This document shows positions 12,904-24,990 of a stretch of 64,000 bases of DNA, piece by piece. The DNA lies in contig NW_026570248.1 in the NCBI RefSeq assembly GCF_019649055.1, positions 1,178,001 through 1,242,000 on the forward strand. The letters run 5' to 3'. Position 1 is the stretch's first letter. Every line of letters begins with the position of its first letter. The notes below the pieces were generated by a model. It was not told where the DNA came from. It searched no databases and worked only from the letters and a program-made list of their open reading frames with translations. Position numbers and translations under genes: made by a program. This DNA comes from Paramacrobiotus metropolitanus. Its lineage: Eukaryota > Tardigrada > Eutardigrada > Parachela > Macrobiotidae.

Positions 12904-15102
12904 ACGATCTGACATGCCACATGCGTTATTAAAGATTTGACACCCGACGCGTTCGTTGCGTGAACTTGAAGCGTTTTATTCTGTGAATGTTTGAGTTGCT
13001 TATATATGGTCAAGATTTAATGTTTGGCTGTGTCTTTTAAGTTATTTTAATTTGCTGGAAATGGAGGCTTTACCTTAGTTCGTTAAATAGAATGTTCTAG
13101 CTCTTGAAAATGGCGATTTATGCAAATTACATTCCCAATTTTTCTGAATCGCTTGCGTATCCAGAATCGCTTGCGTATCCAAGTATTTCGAATGGACTCC
13201 CGACTGCTTGAGTCTAATATAAATACTGTTAAGTCTTATAAAATTAATGGTAATCCCCGGGACGGTAGTACTGTGCTCGATAGTTGATACACATCATTCC
13301 AGGTTCCAAGGCTTTTGTTGCACAAAATTATGGTGGCAATTCTGTGCGCCCAGTTGAGTTAGGAAAGTTGGAAGCTTTAAAAATTTTGAAAACCTCGAAT
13401 TAGGGCTGACAGCGTGAAACGGTTAGCTAGATACATCTAAAATCAAATCAAAAATGTGGTTTGATATGCCTGGGTGCATTAAGTCGTGCCAGACTTCTCG
13501 CGGAATATCGCGCGGATGTCGTTTAATCGTAAGGGCGCAACAATTGCGTTTACGCAACTGAAAAGCGCAATTCCATGCGGATAAGTGCCGAATTGTGACC
13601 TTTTCAATAATTACTGGTTAAGCTTGTGCAGCAACTGCCTGTAGAAAATTTATATTTTGAAAGTTTTTGAATCAATAGAAATGCTATTTCAAAGGTCACA
13701 GGCCGAAAACTTTAAGTACATAAGGTCATAACCTACGAAGCAGAGCAGAATCATGATCACAGACTGCGATATCTTGTTGCACTGTTGTTGCGTTATGCAG
13801 GTAGGCTTTAATTACATTGTACAATGTACATTGCATGTATTATGTACGGTGCAGCACGCAAATAATTATTAAGCGTAGTTTTTTGATGCGGTTTAGCAAC
13901 GAATCTACTAATACATACATATAGCAGAAATCCATTATAAACACTTTGTATATTAAAGACAAATCACATTTACAACGGTTGTTTAATTTTCCGGGTTATT
14001 TTAACTTCTCCGCTAATTCGAAGACTATCATTACAGTAAATATTATTATAACAGTAAATTTCTGCGCCGTAGTTGTGAAACTTCTGAAGACTGAGGTGCT
14101 GGCTATTGAGCGTCTAAGAGCAAAATAATGCACGTATCGGTACAAAGTAGTATTATGTACCTTATTTCGATTCAAGAAGTGCAAAGGTTTCCTTCATTTT
14201 TCCATAATTTTATGGTGGGATCGTTTTGGTCGATAATTAGCGACGGATTCATTACCCACCGTTTTGCTTTTTTGGTTCATAGCACACCCCATTTCATACT
14301 ACGTCTAGCTGTGGAATTAGGAAGTGGTACGTGAAGTCTTCCGAAATACTCGTACAAAACTTCGCTGGTTCATAATCAATTGGGCAGAGATTGCAGTCCG
14401 CATAGCAAAAACGTCAGATATCGCCTAATTAAATAATGCATATGCAGTACGTAATTACTACCAGCAGGCATGTTAATAAGCTTATTAAATGTTTTTATTA
14501 AAAGTGACCACTTAAGTCATCATTTTTAGTAAAACCATTTGGCCGTTTCGAAATAAAACGCAACGCGGGAGATGCATTCCTGCCGCCAGGGATGATTGAA
14601 AAAATTAGTAGGTTGTAAATTATTAGTAATTACCTCACTTTTGAATGCCAGCTGGAAAGACAAGCCGGTCGGTGTGTTCACAGTTGTCGGCATTTCTTCT
14701 ATACGCTTACCTTCAGCTTATTATTCTAGTTTTTTATCCGTTTGTGGACCAAACGACAAGAGTAGTGCCATTTGTTTTGTCAAGTTTGAACAACTGATAT
14801 ACACCTACGTTATATCTTTTCTATGACTCTTGAAAATAATTAAGGTTGAACAGATCTGCCAGCATCTAGTTGTGATCATCTCCTGTGGATCCGAAATCGG
14901 ATAGAGACTTATACTTAATATTCTGGAGGTTTAAACCACCCAGTGCCGCGGGTGTTTGTAGAATTGTATTGACAACCTACTTTTCCGTCGTCAGCAATGA
15001 AATGGTTTATAAGGTTAAATTTATCTACAGGACCACCTGGGTGGTATATCGTGACTGTTTTCGCTCCGTCTGTGCGTAAACAATACTGCAAAGATTCTAA
15101 AG
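12904..15102. other. Intergenic, with a short tandem repeat
   Basis: No recognisable gene. Contains a perfect two-copy 18-base direct repeat at 13146-13181. Open frames at 13946-14334 and 14596-14826 have no homologue I recognise and no splice pattern supporting them. Confidence 0.4.
13146..13181. repeat. 18-bp perfect tandem duplication
   Basis: Two head-to-tail perfect copies of an 18-base unit beginning GAATCGCTTGCG, at 13146-13163 and 13164-13181, in intergenic DNA. Confidence 0.85.
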
Positions 15103-16490
15103 ATGTCGAATTTTCAACAGGAAGTCGCCTACTCAATCAAGCACGGCTTTTATGGAAAACACTGGGCGGTAGACCATTCAGTGCAGCCGTTTCCTGTCGA
15201 AAAATTTGCAAGGACAACTCGTGTTTTTGAGCGCGCTTGCTCCATATTTTTTCGCCAGCTATATGGGATTTTTTGGTCGGCCTGCTTCAGTGCTTCTTAA
15301 GTTGACAACTTTTTCTCTGGCTGCTCAGCACACGTACCATCGCATTTTATCCGACTTTCATCCTCGATCCTATCGATTTCCGACCACGTAATCATGCACT
15401 GGTCGCCTGTTCAATATTGTTGTTTGGGAACAGTTATGGCTAAACGCACCAAGCAAAGAGCACTTTTGCCGGAGACAAGATTAATCATTTCGGGAAGATT
15501 AGTAAAAATCCATTTGGCAAAATAATTTGCGGACCGATCCCTTGCTCTCGCGCTCGCAAATTAAATTAAAGCGATTGTGCAACCACCTTTTCGTTATGCT
15601 ATTGACAAGTTCTGGACAACATGTCTGCAAACATACTGCACTTACGTCTGCATGCACGCTGCAGATGTTGTATTACACGCTCACAGAAACGTATTATGGT
15701 TACAACTGCGCAATCAGGCAGTATTAAGCCCGCCTGATGCTATTACCGACGCCGACTACATTTTAAAAAATAAATATTCTTGGTGTACGTACCTAAGCAT
15801 TATAAGAGAAAAACAGCATTCTTTTCTGCAGTTTATTTTGCGATATTGAAACGACATGCCAGTACCGCTGCAAGAAAATGAACAGAACGCTTCGTCAAAT
15901 TCTCTGGTATACTCAACAAACTAAAACAAGCCGTATTCACCATCAAATATGTGAATACATTGATATTACAAGCAACATTTATGTATATTTTATTAATTAT
16001 TTGCAGACTTCAATAAATGCCCACAATTACATCACCATTCGACATATCGCCGACAATGACGAAGGTTGCTCTGAAGTAAGTGACTTCTGTTTACTTTCGA
16101 ACTGCCAAATACACATTATGCTTTTTACGAGCTGCTCGGTGGAAAAAGCCGAATCAGACTGAGCCATATATAAAACGTTTTCTGATATACCGGCATCTCA
16201 TCAGGGTCAAAATGTGATGCAAATTTTGCAAGAGTTGTTGTATTTGATGAATTACACAGTAGTCCATTAAGAATTTTCTGTGCAATATTTACTTAGCTAC
16301 CGATGATCTGGTCAATGCGTTTGAGATGGAATGTTATACAACCAAACTGACATATTTCGAGAAATCACTGTTGAATTCGAAAAGCACTACATCGGCTAAC
16401 AGCTCGATGTTGTCGATTTGCCGCCATTACATCAATAAACAAGAAGGAAATTTTGAACTCTGTTCTACGGTGGGACAACATTGCATATAA
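15103..16490 (+). pseudogene. Unrecognised, possibly degraded coding block
   Basis: Several adjacent plus-strand frames look more protein-like than the surroundings but do not join into one model: 15103-15300 (ATG, contains KFARTTRVFERAC), 15577-15849 (no ATG; contains LRNQAVLSPPDAITDADY and many aromatic and Cys residues), a spliceable segment 16009-16077 within the frame 15878-16162 (contains YITIRHIADNDEGCSE, followed by GTAAGT), and 16263-16490 (no ATG at its start; contains ATDDLVNAFEMECYTTKLTY). Frame breaks separate them. I do not recognise the family. It may be a decayed gene or mobile element, or a poorly sequenced real gene, given the indels seen elsewhere. Confidence 0.25.
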
Positions 16491-16786
16491 ATCAGCACTT
16501 ATGCGCTCTCCCACTGGTTAGTTAGACATAACATGAGCAAAATCTGTCCACACTGCATTTCAAAACCGTTCCAGGATTTCCATTTTCCAGTTATATACAG
16601 TTTACAGCGACTATCCCAATCGACTGATCTTTTAGTCTGACTGATACTTATCTATAAAATTATTGTAAACTCCCATGATTGTAAAATTTTGTGCATATTT
16701 TAAACAAAAACTCCCTTAAACAGCTAAATCCTTTCAAAACAATTTTCAGGTAACTTATCTATTTAACAAGGGTAGGGGCCCGCGCT

Positions 16787-16825
16787 TGCAATTTTTTGTT
16801 ATTTTGATGGCTGTTGCCTATTAAA
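16787..16825 (+). repeat. Dispersed repeat copy A
   Basis: A 39-base AT-rich segment, starting TGCAATTTTTTGTTATTTTG, whose reverse complement recurs at 24951-24990 with about three mismatches. This suggests two opposite-strand copies of one dispersed element. The similarity fades within some tens of bases outside this core, so full element ends are not visible. Confidence 0.6.
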
Positions 16826-19800
16826 ACAATTTTAACAAGGGTCAAAACTGGGAAAGTTTTAGGTTTAAAATTTATAGACTGCCTTAAAGTGGAAAAAGAA
16901 GCCAAAATTTTTATATTTAAAATCTCTTACAAATTAGTTATGAAAGTATATGGTGAGGCAAAATCGCAAATTGATATATACTTCTATCGCTTATGCCGGA
17001 ATGTTCAGCGATGTCGCCTATATTGGTGGTGCACGTTCAGCCGGTTTCGGCGATATTTGTTTTTTTAAACTTGTGTACAACACCATGTCATGCGCAAATC
17101 TTGTCCAAAAGTTTAGACATGGAATGTAATCGAATGCAGTAAACCTAGACGAACTCTTTTTTAACTCGCAAATGAAATTTAGCTTCTGAAAGAACCAATT
17201 ATCTGCACATTGACCATATACCGAATATACAATGCACATCCCGCCCGTCCAATAGAAGCGCAATTTTGCGCTGACTGTGAGGGTTTGGACCATACATATA
17301 AGCAATATCTACCAGCATAACGGCGTATTATTGATTACAACTATCCAACGCCGATCGGGAATTATAATGTATGTTCAATACAGAATGTTCGATACATACA
17401 CATACAGGACCATTTCTCTAGTCGTTGGGGATAAAGCACCGGCAAATTTACAAAGGACAGGCGCTTTTGAATCCGGAAAGCCTTCGGGGTAGGTTAGTGG
17501 ATAATCCTCTTCCCGAGTGAATTATACACAAGTGCTGCGTTGATCCTTTTTTAGCGTTATACACAGGGAGCGAAACAAGGCACTTTTTCCCTGTGCAATC
17601 CCAGTCCAACATCCGATCTCTACTGTGCGTCGATAGTTTTATGTCATATGTGTGTGTACTTTCATTCAAGTCGCTTTTCAATGGATCCAGCTTTGTTTTC
17701 CTGTCCGTTCCGGGTGAAAACATGAGTGCCATTGTAGAAAACCCACTTGTAATACATATGCTTGTATAAATCGCAGTTCGCAAAGTATTCACAATGATAT
17801 TTGTGATTTGCAGTATACCGGCATATGAGATTGTGTACCGATATTTTTTTGGCCTGTAACTTATTTATACAACTATCAGCGGCAATCGGGATTATCCAGT
17901 GTGAAACCATATAACTTAATCACATCCATCTCCGCCTATATACGACAGCATACGCGGCTAGTATAGCGTGTCTGTATAATTCCTCGTCATCACAAGGCTC
18001 ATTTGGGAAATTTCATGTAACGAAACGACGGGGAGTTAACTGCTTTCATAGTGGTTAGCCGTGTGTAGTGCGCGCGGCGCTTGTCCTGCGTGTGCCAGTG
18101 TGTGTCGGCATCTATCTGATTCCCATCGGACGTGAGTGTGTTATCACCGCAGTTTGTCCGTTAGGGGACCTACTACTGGCAAAATTAGTCGGCATTAGGG
18201 ATAAGCATTGGACAATCTGAACACAAGTTTCCATTAAGAGATTTTCTTGGCTTTATCCCCAATTTGCTTTTCAAAGAACACCATCGTCGTCGTCGGTCGG
18301 TCGCTCGCCAGTAACCTTACCGGGCTTCTTTCTTATGGGGTGCAGTGTGCACTGGGCCCGGAAGTGCCAGCACAGCATGGGCATGCTGCAACACATGTAT
18401 TTAAGCCTGCTGGTCAAGTGAGCCGTTTTTCCCTATTACTTAACTGGGATTGCGCATTTTCTCCTACTGTTCATGATCCCGTCTTGGGGAGTACTCTTGT
18501 GCTGGCCAAAGAGGAATTACTATCTTGTTGTGGGATTCTCAAGCACGTTCTCATGATCGAGGATTTTTTTCTCCGTCAGCCGCTACCGACCAATTTTCCG
18601 GATTAGCCTTCTCCACGAGCGTAATAACAATTTAACGATTTACTATTGTCGTATATCACCGTTGCGCAATAAGTGTCGTATGACGTGTACGTAGCGCTGC
18701 TTATGTCTTGTTATCAACTGCTTTTTGCCGTGGTCAGCAACATCATCTGAAAAACGCATCTATGTTGTTATTGGTTATGGTAAAATTAATCGCTTTATTA
18801 ACTATAACTTTTACAAAAGTTGCTACAATAACTTCAATTGCATGCGCGCCTTAACATGAGTGCATCTGTTGCAGATGTCCCAAGTTTGATCCGAAAAGAG
18901 CTGTCGGATTGCAACAGAATGACTTAAACCAGCCGCAAATGATAACGAGCAGCCAAAGGAAGTGACAATGTTCTGTGCAGTCCTCCTCAATCGGCTCTCC
19001 GCAAAGTGTATCATTTGCCTAATGAGCGGATTTCTCTCTGGTTCCCTATCTAATGAAAGCAGCACTATATTTTAACGGGCTAAATCGAACTGGATTGTGT
19101 AGACAATTTGAAATGCGAGGCTTCCGGGGTCTTGATGGAATGCACTATAGGGTCTCTCCCGTGCCACATCGTCTTGCCATCATATCACAGTTAGTGGTCT
19201 GCGTCTTACTTACCGGTAAGCTTGACAGCAAAAAGTGCCAAAAAACTCTGATAATGTGTTTATGCATTAAATACTCTCTATCATTATTTGCTTACTTTGC
19301 AATGCGTCAAGAAGGGATTTGTTTGTCCATAGCATTCGGCCGGCATTTTCGTATGCCGGCAGTACCGATTGCATATCCGTTCGCCACCACTTCAATTTTT
19401 TGCTTCCTTATCTGAATACCTGCGTATGTACGAACGGCATCGTGTTAACTGCTTGTCTTTTCTGGAATATGGGGAAAGATATCACACAAATTTTAAAGGA
19501 GCGCGTAATCATTAGCTAACAATAAGTTTAGCTTTAACTTAGAGAAACTTATTAAATAATGATATAAGTCAGATGATTCGCAAGCCAGATGCTTTGACCG
19601 CTATTCATCCGTATACTATAAATACCTTATAAATAATTAATATAAATACCATTAGGAAGTTGTGAGCTGAGCCTTGAAACTTTTTAGGACGTAAACACTC
19701 TAATTATCACTGTAAACCTGATAGTCTAGCGTACCGCAGACTATCAATTTGGTTACATATGTGCCCTTTTAGGCAAGGGAAGATCACGTTTCTTATTTAA

Positions 19801-20170
19801 TTACGTAAGTAATAACACCGATCATCGCGATGTCATACACATTTCCAAAAAATGTGTAGTTAAAATTATTTTTGGAAAATTCGTATTCATTTCGCTGTAA
19901 CGAGAAAAACGTAAGGATACGCAACTGAATGTCAAAATTAAATTTTGACAAATTTGTGGCGATGGCTCTAGAGCAATAGAAATTGTGGGTGACTGCTCCT
20001 TTTCCTTTGTATTATTAACGTGGCTACACTGATGCTCTAGCAAAACGTACTATGTTTCAAGGATGGATTGCAAATCAAAATCTTTTAAATTTTAGAAAAC
20101 ACGTGTTCATCATGCTGAACGTTTTCTGTTGATTACAATTGTGATTACAAGCATTCGCAGGTGTCGTTTG

Positions 20171-20190
20171 TACGTATACGTATACGTATA
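20171..20190. repeat. ACGTAT microsatellite
   Basis: About three units of a self-complementary ACGTAT-type hexamer. Confidence 0.7.
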
Positions 20191-22093
20191 TACTGAACAA
20201 CTGCAAAATCTTTAATATTAATATTGCAGAAACCTTCTTTCAGGTTAGAAATTCGAGTTGAGATTGCACTTGAAGCATTATGATAAACTATGGTTTATTA
20301 GCAAAAGTTTCGTGGTGGTTGTCATACAGCATATTAGTATGTTTAACGTTAACTGTAATAATTTTATTAATCTACTAGTGTTACATTCCACATGCGATGA
20401 AGTCTCGTTATGTTAGAGTTAAAAGCAGGCCGACCACTGGAAGACTTGATGTTTTGAATTCGGTATGCAAAGCTGAACGTTAAAATTAATTTGTGTTTTG
20501 ATTATTGATTTTTGGTTTTTTTATTTGTTAGGGAATAAAGTTTACTGCGATCATGAGGCATTAGCTGCCTGAACTCAAAATGGCGCAGGTCAGCAGGTGT
20601 AAATCGAAAAGTCCATTTCCGATCGATACTGCGGCAATCAGCTGTTGTAGTAGTTCTGCTCATCGCTAAATGTTGTTTACAGTCCACTTCAGCTTTTTTG
20701 CACGGATGAACGCAGCTGGCGACAAATGTTTATGTTTCCCGGACAAACAAAACATACAGAATTTTCGCGTGTAAGGATGTTTATAATGTGAGTGCAATTT
20801 TGGATTTCCCTGCTGTGCCCGTAATGATTAAATTCCAAATAGGTATATTATATTGTGCAGTATCACACAATGGCACACAATATTATATACATGCGGGACA
20901 GCGGGAGTAGGTACGTTACTACTGTTTGTTACGAGAAGGTATCTGTTACTGTTCATTTTGGTTATTAGGTATAACCGTATAAGATATCGCGCATACTTTC
21001 TAAGTGATCGGGCTTATTCTTAACATAACAATTGTGCATCGCGAGAATATGCACAGAAGATTAATCCGGCGATATGATCGGCCTAGCAGCTTTCGAAGCA
21101 GCCGCAATATTGAACGATGTGAAATGATCTCATATTTGAATTTACAGCCTAATTTGTTCGTTCATGCATGGGCAATTCATATGGGTATATAACAGAAGCA
21201 GCGATCTGTTAGAAATCGAAGGCGGACAGCGACCTGCTATTCAGTCCATGGGATAACTACCGAGCTATCTCCCATCTTCAGTACGGCTCGTTCTGCAGAA
21301 TACAGTACAGAATCCATTCTACTGCTTCCATGTTTATATTAATAGATAAGCATTAAGATGCATATCAAAATCTTTCATAAAAGTTCAAGGTTTATGGCAC
21401 TTGCCAATGTTTGCTTAGCCGAACTATAAGCGTGTCCGAATTTTGCTTATCCCAAGTTGCTTAATGCTTATTGCTACGCCACTTACAATTGATTTGATCC
21501 GCAGTGACCTATAAATCAAAGCTCCTAAAAAAACAGATTATCGCCAGGCCGAGGATGGAGGATCGATATGATTTTTGCCGTGCAAATGCCGCCAATTAAA
21601 TGCGCCGTTGCAGGAAAGCATGATACATATCTTGTTCATTGTAGAATATCCGCAAACATTTCACTGGTCAGCTGCATAGGCTGATTTTTGATGTTCTGAT
21701 ACGCTACATACAGTACACTGTATTGTACAGTAGGATAGTACTCATACATTGCCTATTATGTCGGCGGGTTGGGGCAATTTGCTTTGTACTCAATCAAATG
21801 CTATTAAAGCAACTGTAAAGTAGTTCATTTTCTGCATAAAATTAAATTTTTCATTTGGAGGTTTAATTTACAATAGCCAGAACAACGAAAGCTTTAGATT
21901 TTTACTAACCAAAACGCGTGAAAAAAAGGAGATTATCGGTTTATTTCCCAAGTATTGGTTAGGTTTATTAACTTTTCCTCCCATTCTATACCGAAATAAA
22001 ATGTTTGATGCGGCACGCACCGCAAAAACAGTAAATTTACAAATATACGGTGAGCTGATTTGCACGGTCAGAAATCCGAAATTTATGGTTTAT

Positions 22094-22117
22094 ACACTTA
22101 GGTACACACCTAAGTGT
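22094..22117. repeat. Perfect hairpin, 10-bp stem, 4-base loop
   Basis: Inverted repeat with arms ACACTTAGGT and ACCTAAGTGT separated by ACAC. It stands alone; no U-run follows, and no gene ends nearby, so a function cannot be assigned. Confidence 0.7.
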
Positions 22118-24950
22118 CAACTGAATTCGTACAACTTTTTGAATAAATGATACTTGAAAATTGGTGATTAGGGATTTATTTGTCAGAATATCATCTTGTC
22201 TATTAACTTTTTGGTCCTCTACGAGAACACTTCGGTGCGTTTTGGGTAATCATTTTACGGCTTTAGAGACGTAATAGGCGTTCCCTGGGGAATGTCGCTC
22301 TTTCCGATTTTGAATTACAAATATCAAATCGTCAGACGGCTGTAGTGCTGAGAGTGCGCGCTTTCCGTTGTTTTCTTGGTGTAATAATTAAGTTAGGGCG
22401 TTTAGTTTTTTTATCCTAACGCTATGGATTTGTACGGGCGTGGGAGATATGTACCATCTAGGTGCTCTAGAATTAAAGCTTGCTTGAAAATGTATAGAGA
22501 GTTATACAGATTTTGTAATTTGTAGTAATTCGTTCGAACAGGTCAGATATACTTATTCAAAGTACGACTTTTTTTGACGAAATCGTCTATGTTCACTCTC
22601 TGTATACATCAAATTCATTTTTTAGTGCATATTAATATCCCGGAGTCGTACAGAAAACTAGAAATATTGGCACTTCTGACTGATTCTACGATGTGGCAGT
22701 ACGGCATGGCGCTACGGCACTCAAAAGTTGAAGGGCACATCATAACACTAATGCAATGTCAATTAGGTCCATAATCGAATCAACTGAAGGGTGCCTGAAA
22801 ATGCATCCCTGATTTCATTTTCCGCCAATTCATTTTCATCAGACGGATGTGTACAAAGTACGCTGGACCTCTATAGTGCAGGGCCATTATCGCAGTGCAG
22901 AGTCCTCGGATCGTCGGTAGCTTTATAAAGCTTTTGTAGGGAGCGCTTATTATTGTATTGCATGGGTTTCATCGTTAATTTTATCTAACCGCAAAAGTGC
23001 ATGTACGATGCGGGTAGATTCTCTTTGACTACTCGTATAATATGCCTACACAAGAATGAGGTACAGATGTTTCGGGAATACAATAATTGTGGATACTAAC
23101 TCGCGCATGTGAAACAACCTACGGGTAGTGAATCTACATGCCCATGGTCAGCAGCAACCTTTATGGTTAGCTTTAATGTAGCCGGTACGTCGGATCGTGC
23201 AATTTTGTTCTATGTACGGCTCCTGTCCGTAGTAAAACATTTGCACTTTACCGATTTGCGATTAATTTACCATTCTTTTTTTATTGTATTTACCCAAGTT
23301 TCTGCACTACATTTCATTTTGATAATTACAAATTGACCATTAAACTTGCTGTTGCCCATTAAACTTGTTATTATAAATTGGCCGCTGGCTATGTGGGATT
23401 ACTTATTACGCTCATATTCCTTATTAACAACACACTTCGCGTATACGGTATATGGGCTATTACATAAATGTATATCTACGAGTATATCTATATTATTATT
23501 CTTCGTATGTACAAGTATACGCATAACATACTGATATTACTGCGGCAACTTATATCCGTAGTAAACGAGGTACGGGTCTTTCCTACTCTAAATTTCATGT
23601 CTTTACCATGCATAATTAAGTAATCCTGAGAAAACATTATTTAGTATGTAATTGCAACTTGTAACGTGTAATTCAATGCCTCAGCAAATGCATCGCTCTG
23701 ATATGAACGTCATCTAAGTCAAAACTTTCTTCAAAAACCTTGAAAAATACAGAAATAATCTTTCGATTATATTGCATCATGCAACTGTAAGTCTGTAACG
23801 AACGTGCTTAACTGTTTATATATTGTATAAACTCAAACCTTTTGTTATTCCAGCATTCAACATAGTTATACGAACTGTACTGTATTAGTATAAGGTTACT
23901 TACGTTCATGATGGAGATCTTTCCGCACAAAACAGTAACAAATTGCAGTTAAACGCCACTGAAAACGCTACAGGATACCAAACGGCAAATAACGTATTGG
24001 TACACGTAGCACGAAGTGTGATTTTTTTTACGTTAAAACCAGCTATGTAAGTATCTTGAAATTTTTCATGTGCATAGAAAAAACTTTTTCATGTACACGG
24101 GTTCTGTACGGATTATTATTTTGGGATAAGAAGTTTCCTCCGAAGTGTTAAGTAGGCTTTGATTCTTCTTTCCGCTTTTGCGTAATTTTTTTGTACCTTC
24201 CGTTTTATGGTAGCCACGATAATACACTGTTATGTGCGTACACGTTGGTACCATTATTCGTTCATTAATCGTAAAATGCTGGATTCGCTGCAAGTTCTAT
24301 GGTCTGGCAGTTGCCATAATCCACATAGCCCGTTTGCACATAGTGACGTACAGATACACTAATTCTGTACGTAAGTATAATTACGTTGTGTTTTCAACTT
24401 TCAGAATGGCTGATCGGAAATGATTGGCCCCCGATATTCAGTATTTTCTGGCAGCTTGGCTGTCACTTTGGTAGTTGCATGTTAATAAAAGTACAATTAT
24501 GTGTGTACTAATCTATCGGTACGAGTACTTGAAAAAGTGCCGGTAGAACTTTCTCACCGCTCACGTGCGGTAGGGTTACCGAATTATGCGCTGTCCTGGT
24601 CACATCAACTGGACATATTTTGGCTTAAATATCGAGTTCAAGGAGGAGTGATTATTTTGTAGATCAAAGAACGATGTCGATAATCCGAAACTTTGGATAT
24701 ATGTTCTCCTAGTTAGCCAAAAACCTGCTCCGAGTGCGGTCCAGTAGTGAGTCTCTTGTGAAATTAGTGTGATCCGATTCCGTACCAGTACCCTGCGACT
24801 AGGTACTGAAGATTAAAAGTTCCCAAGAAACAGAAGAATGTTTGTTTGGGTTGTGTGCAGCCGGGAGAAATTAACGTTTTGCCCATGCTTTGGCCTAACA
24901 AAGTTTAAAATTTAACTAATAATCTAAGAGAGCATGCTAACTGTAATATC

Positions 24951-24990
24951 TTTTAACAGGCAGTAGCCATCAAAATAACAAAAAATTGCA
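24951..24990 (-). repeat. Dispersed repeat copy B
   Basis: Opposite-strand partner of the segment at 16787-16825, about 8 kb away; 3 differences over about 39 aligned bases. Confidence 0.6.

Noticed and set aside
18247-18606. 119-codon plus-strand frame in the gene-poor region
   Set aside because: No ATG context, splice support or recognisable motif; length is within chance for this composition.
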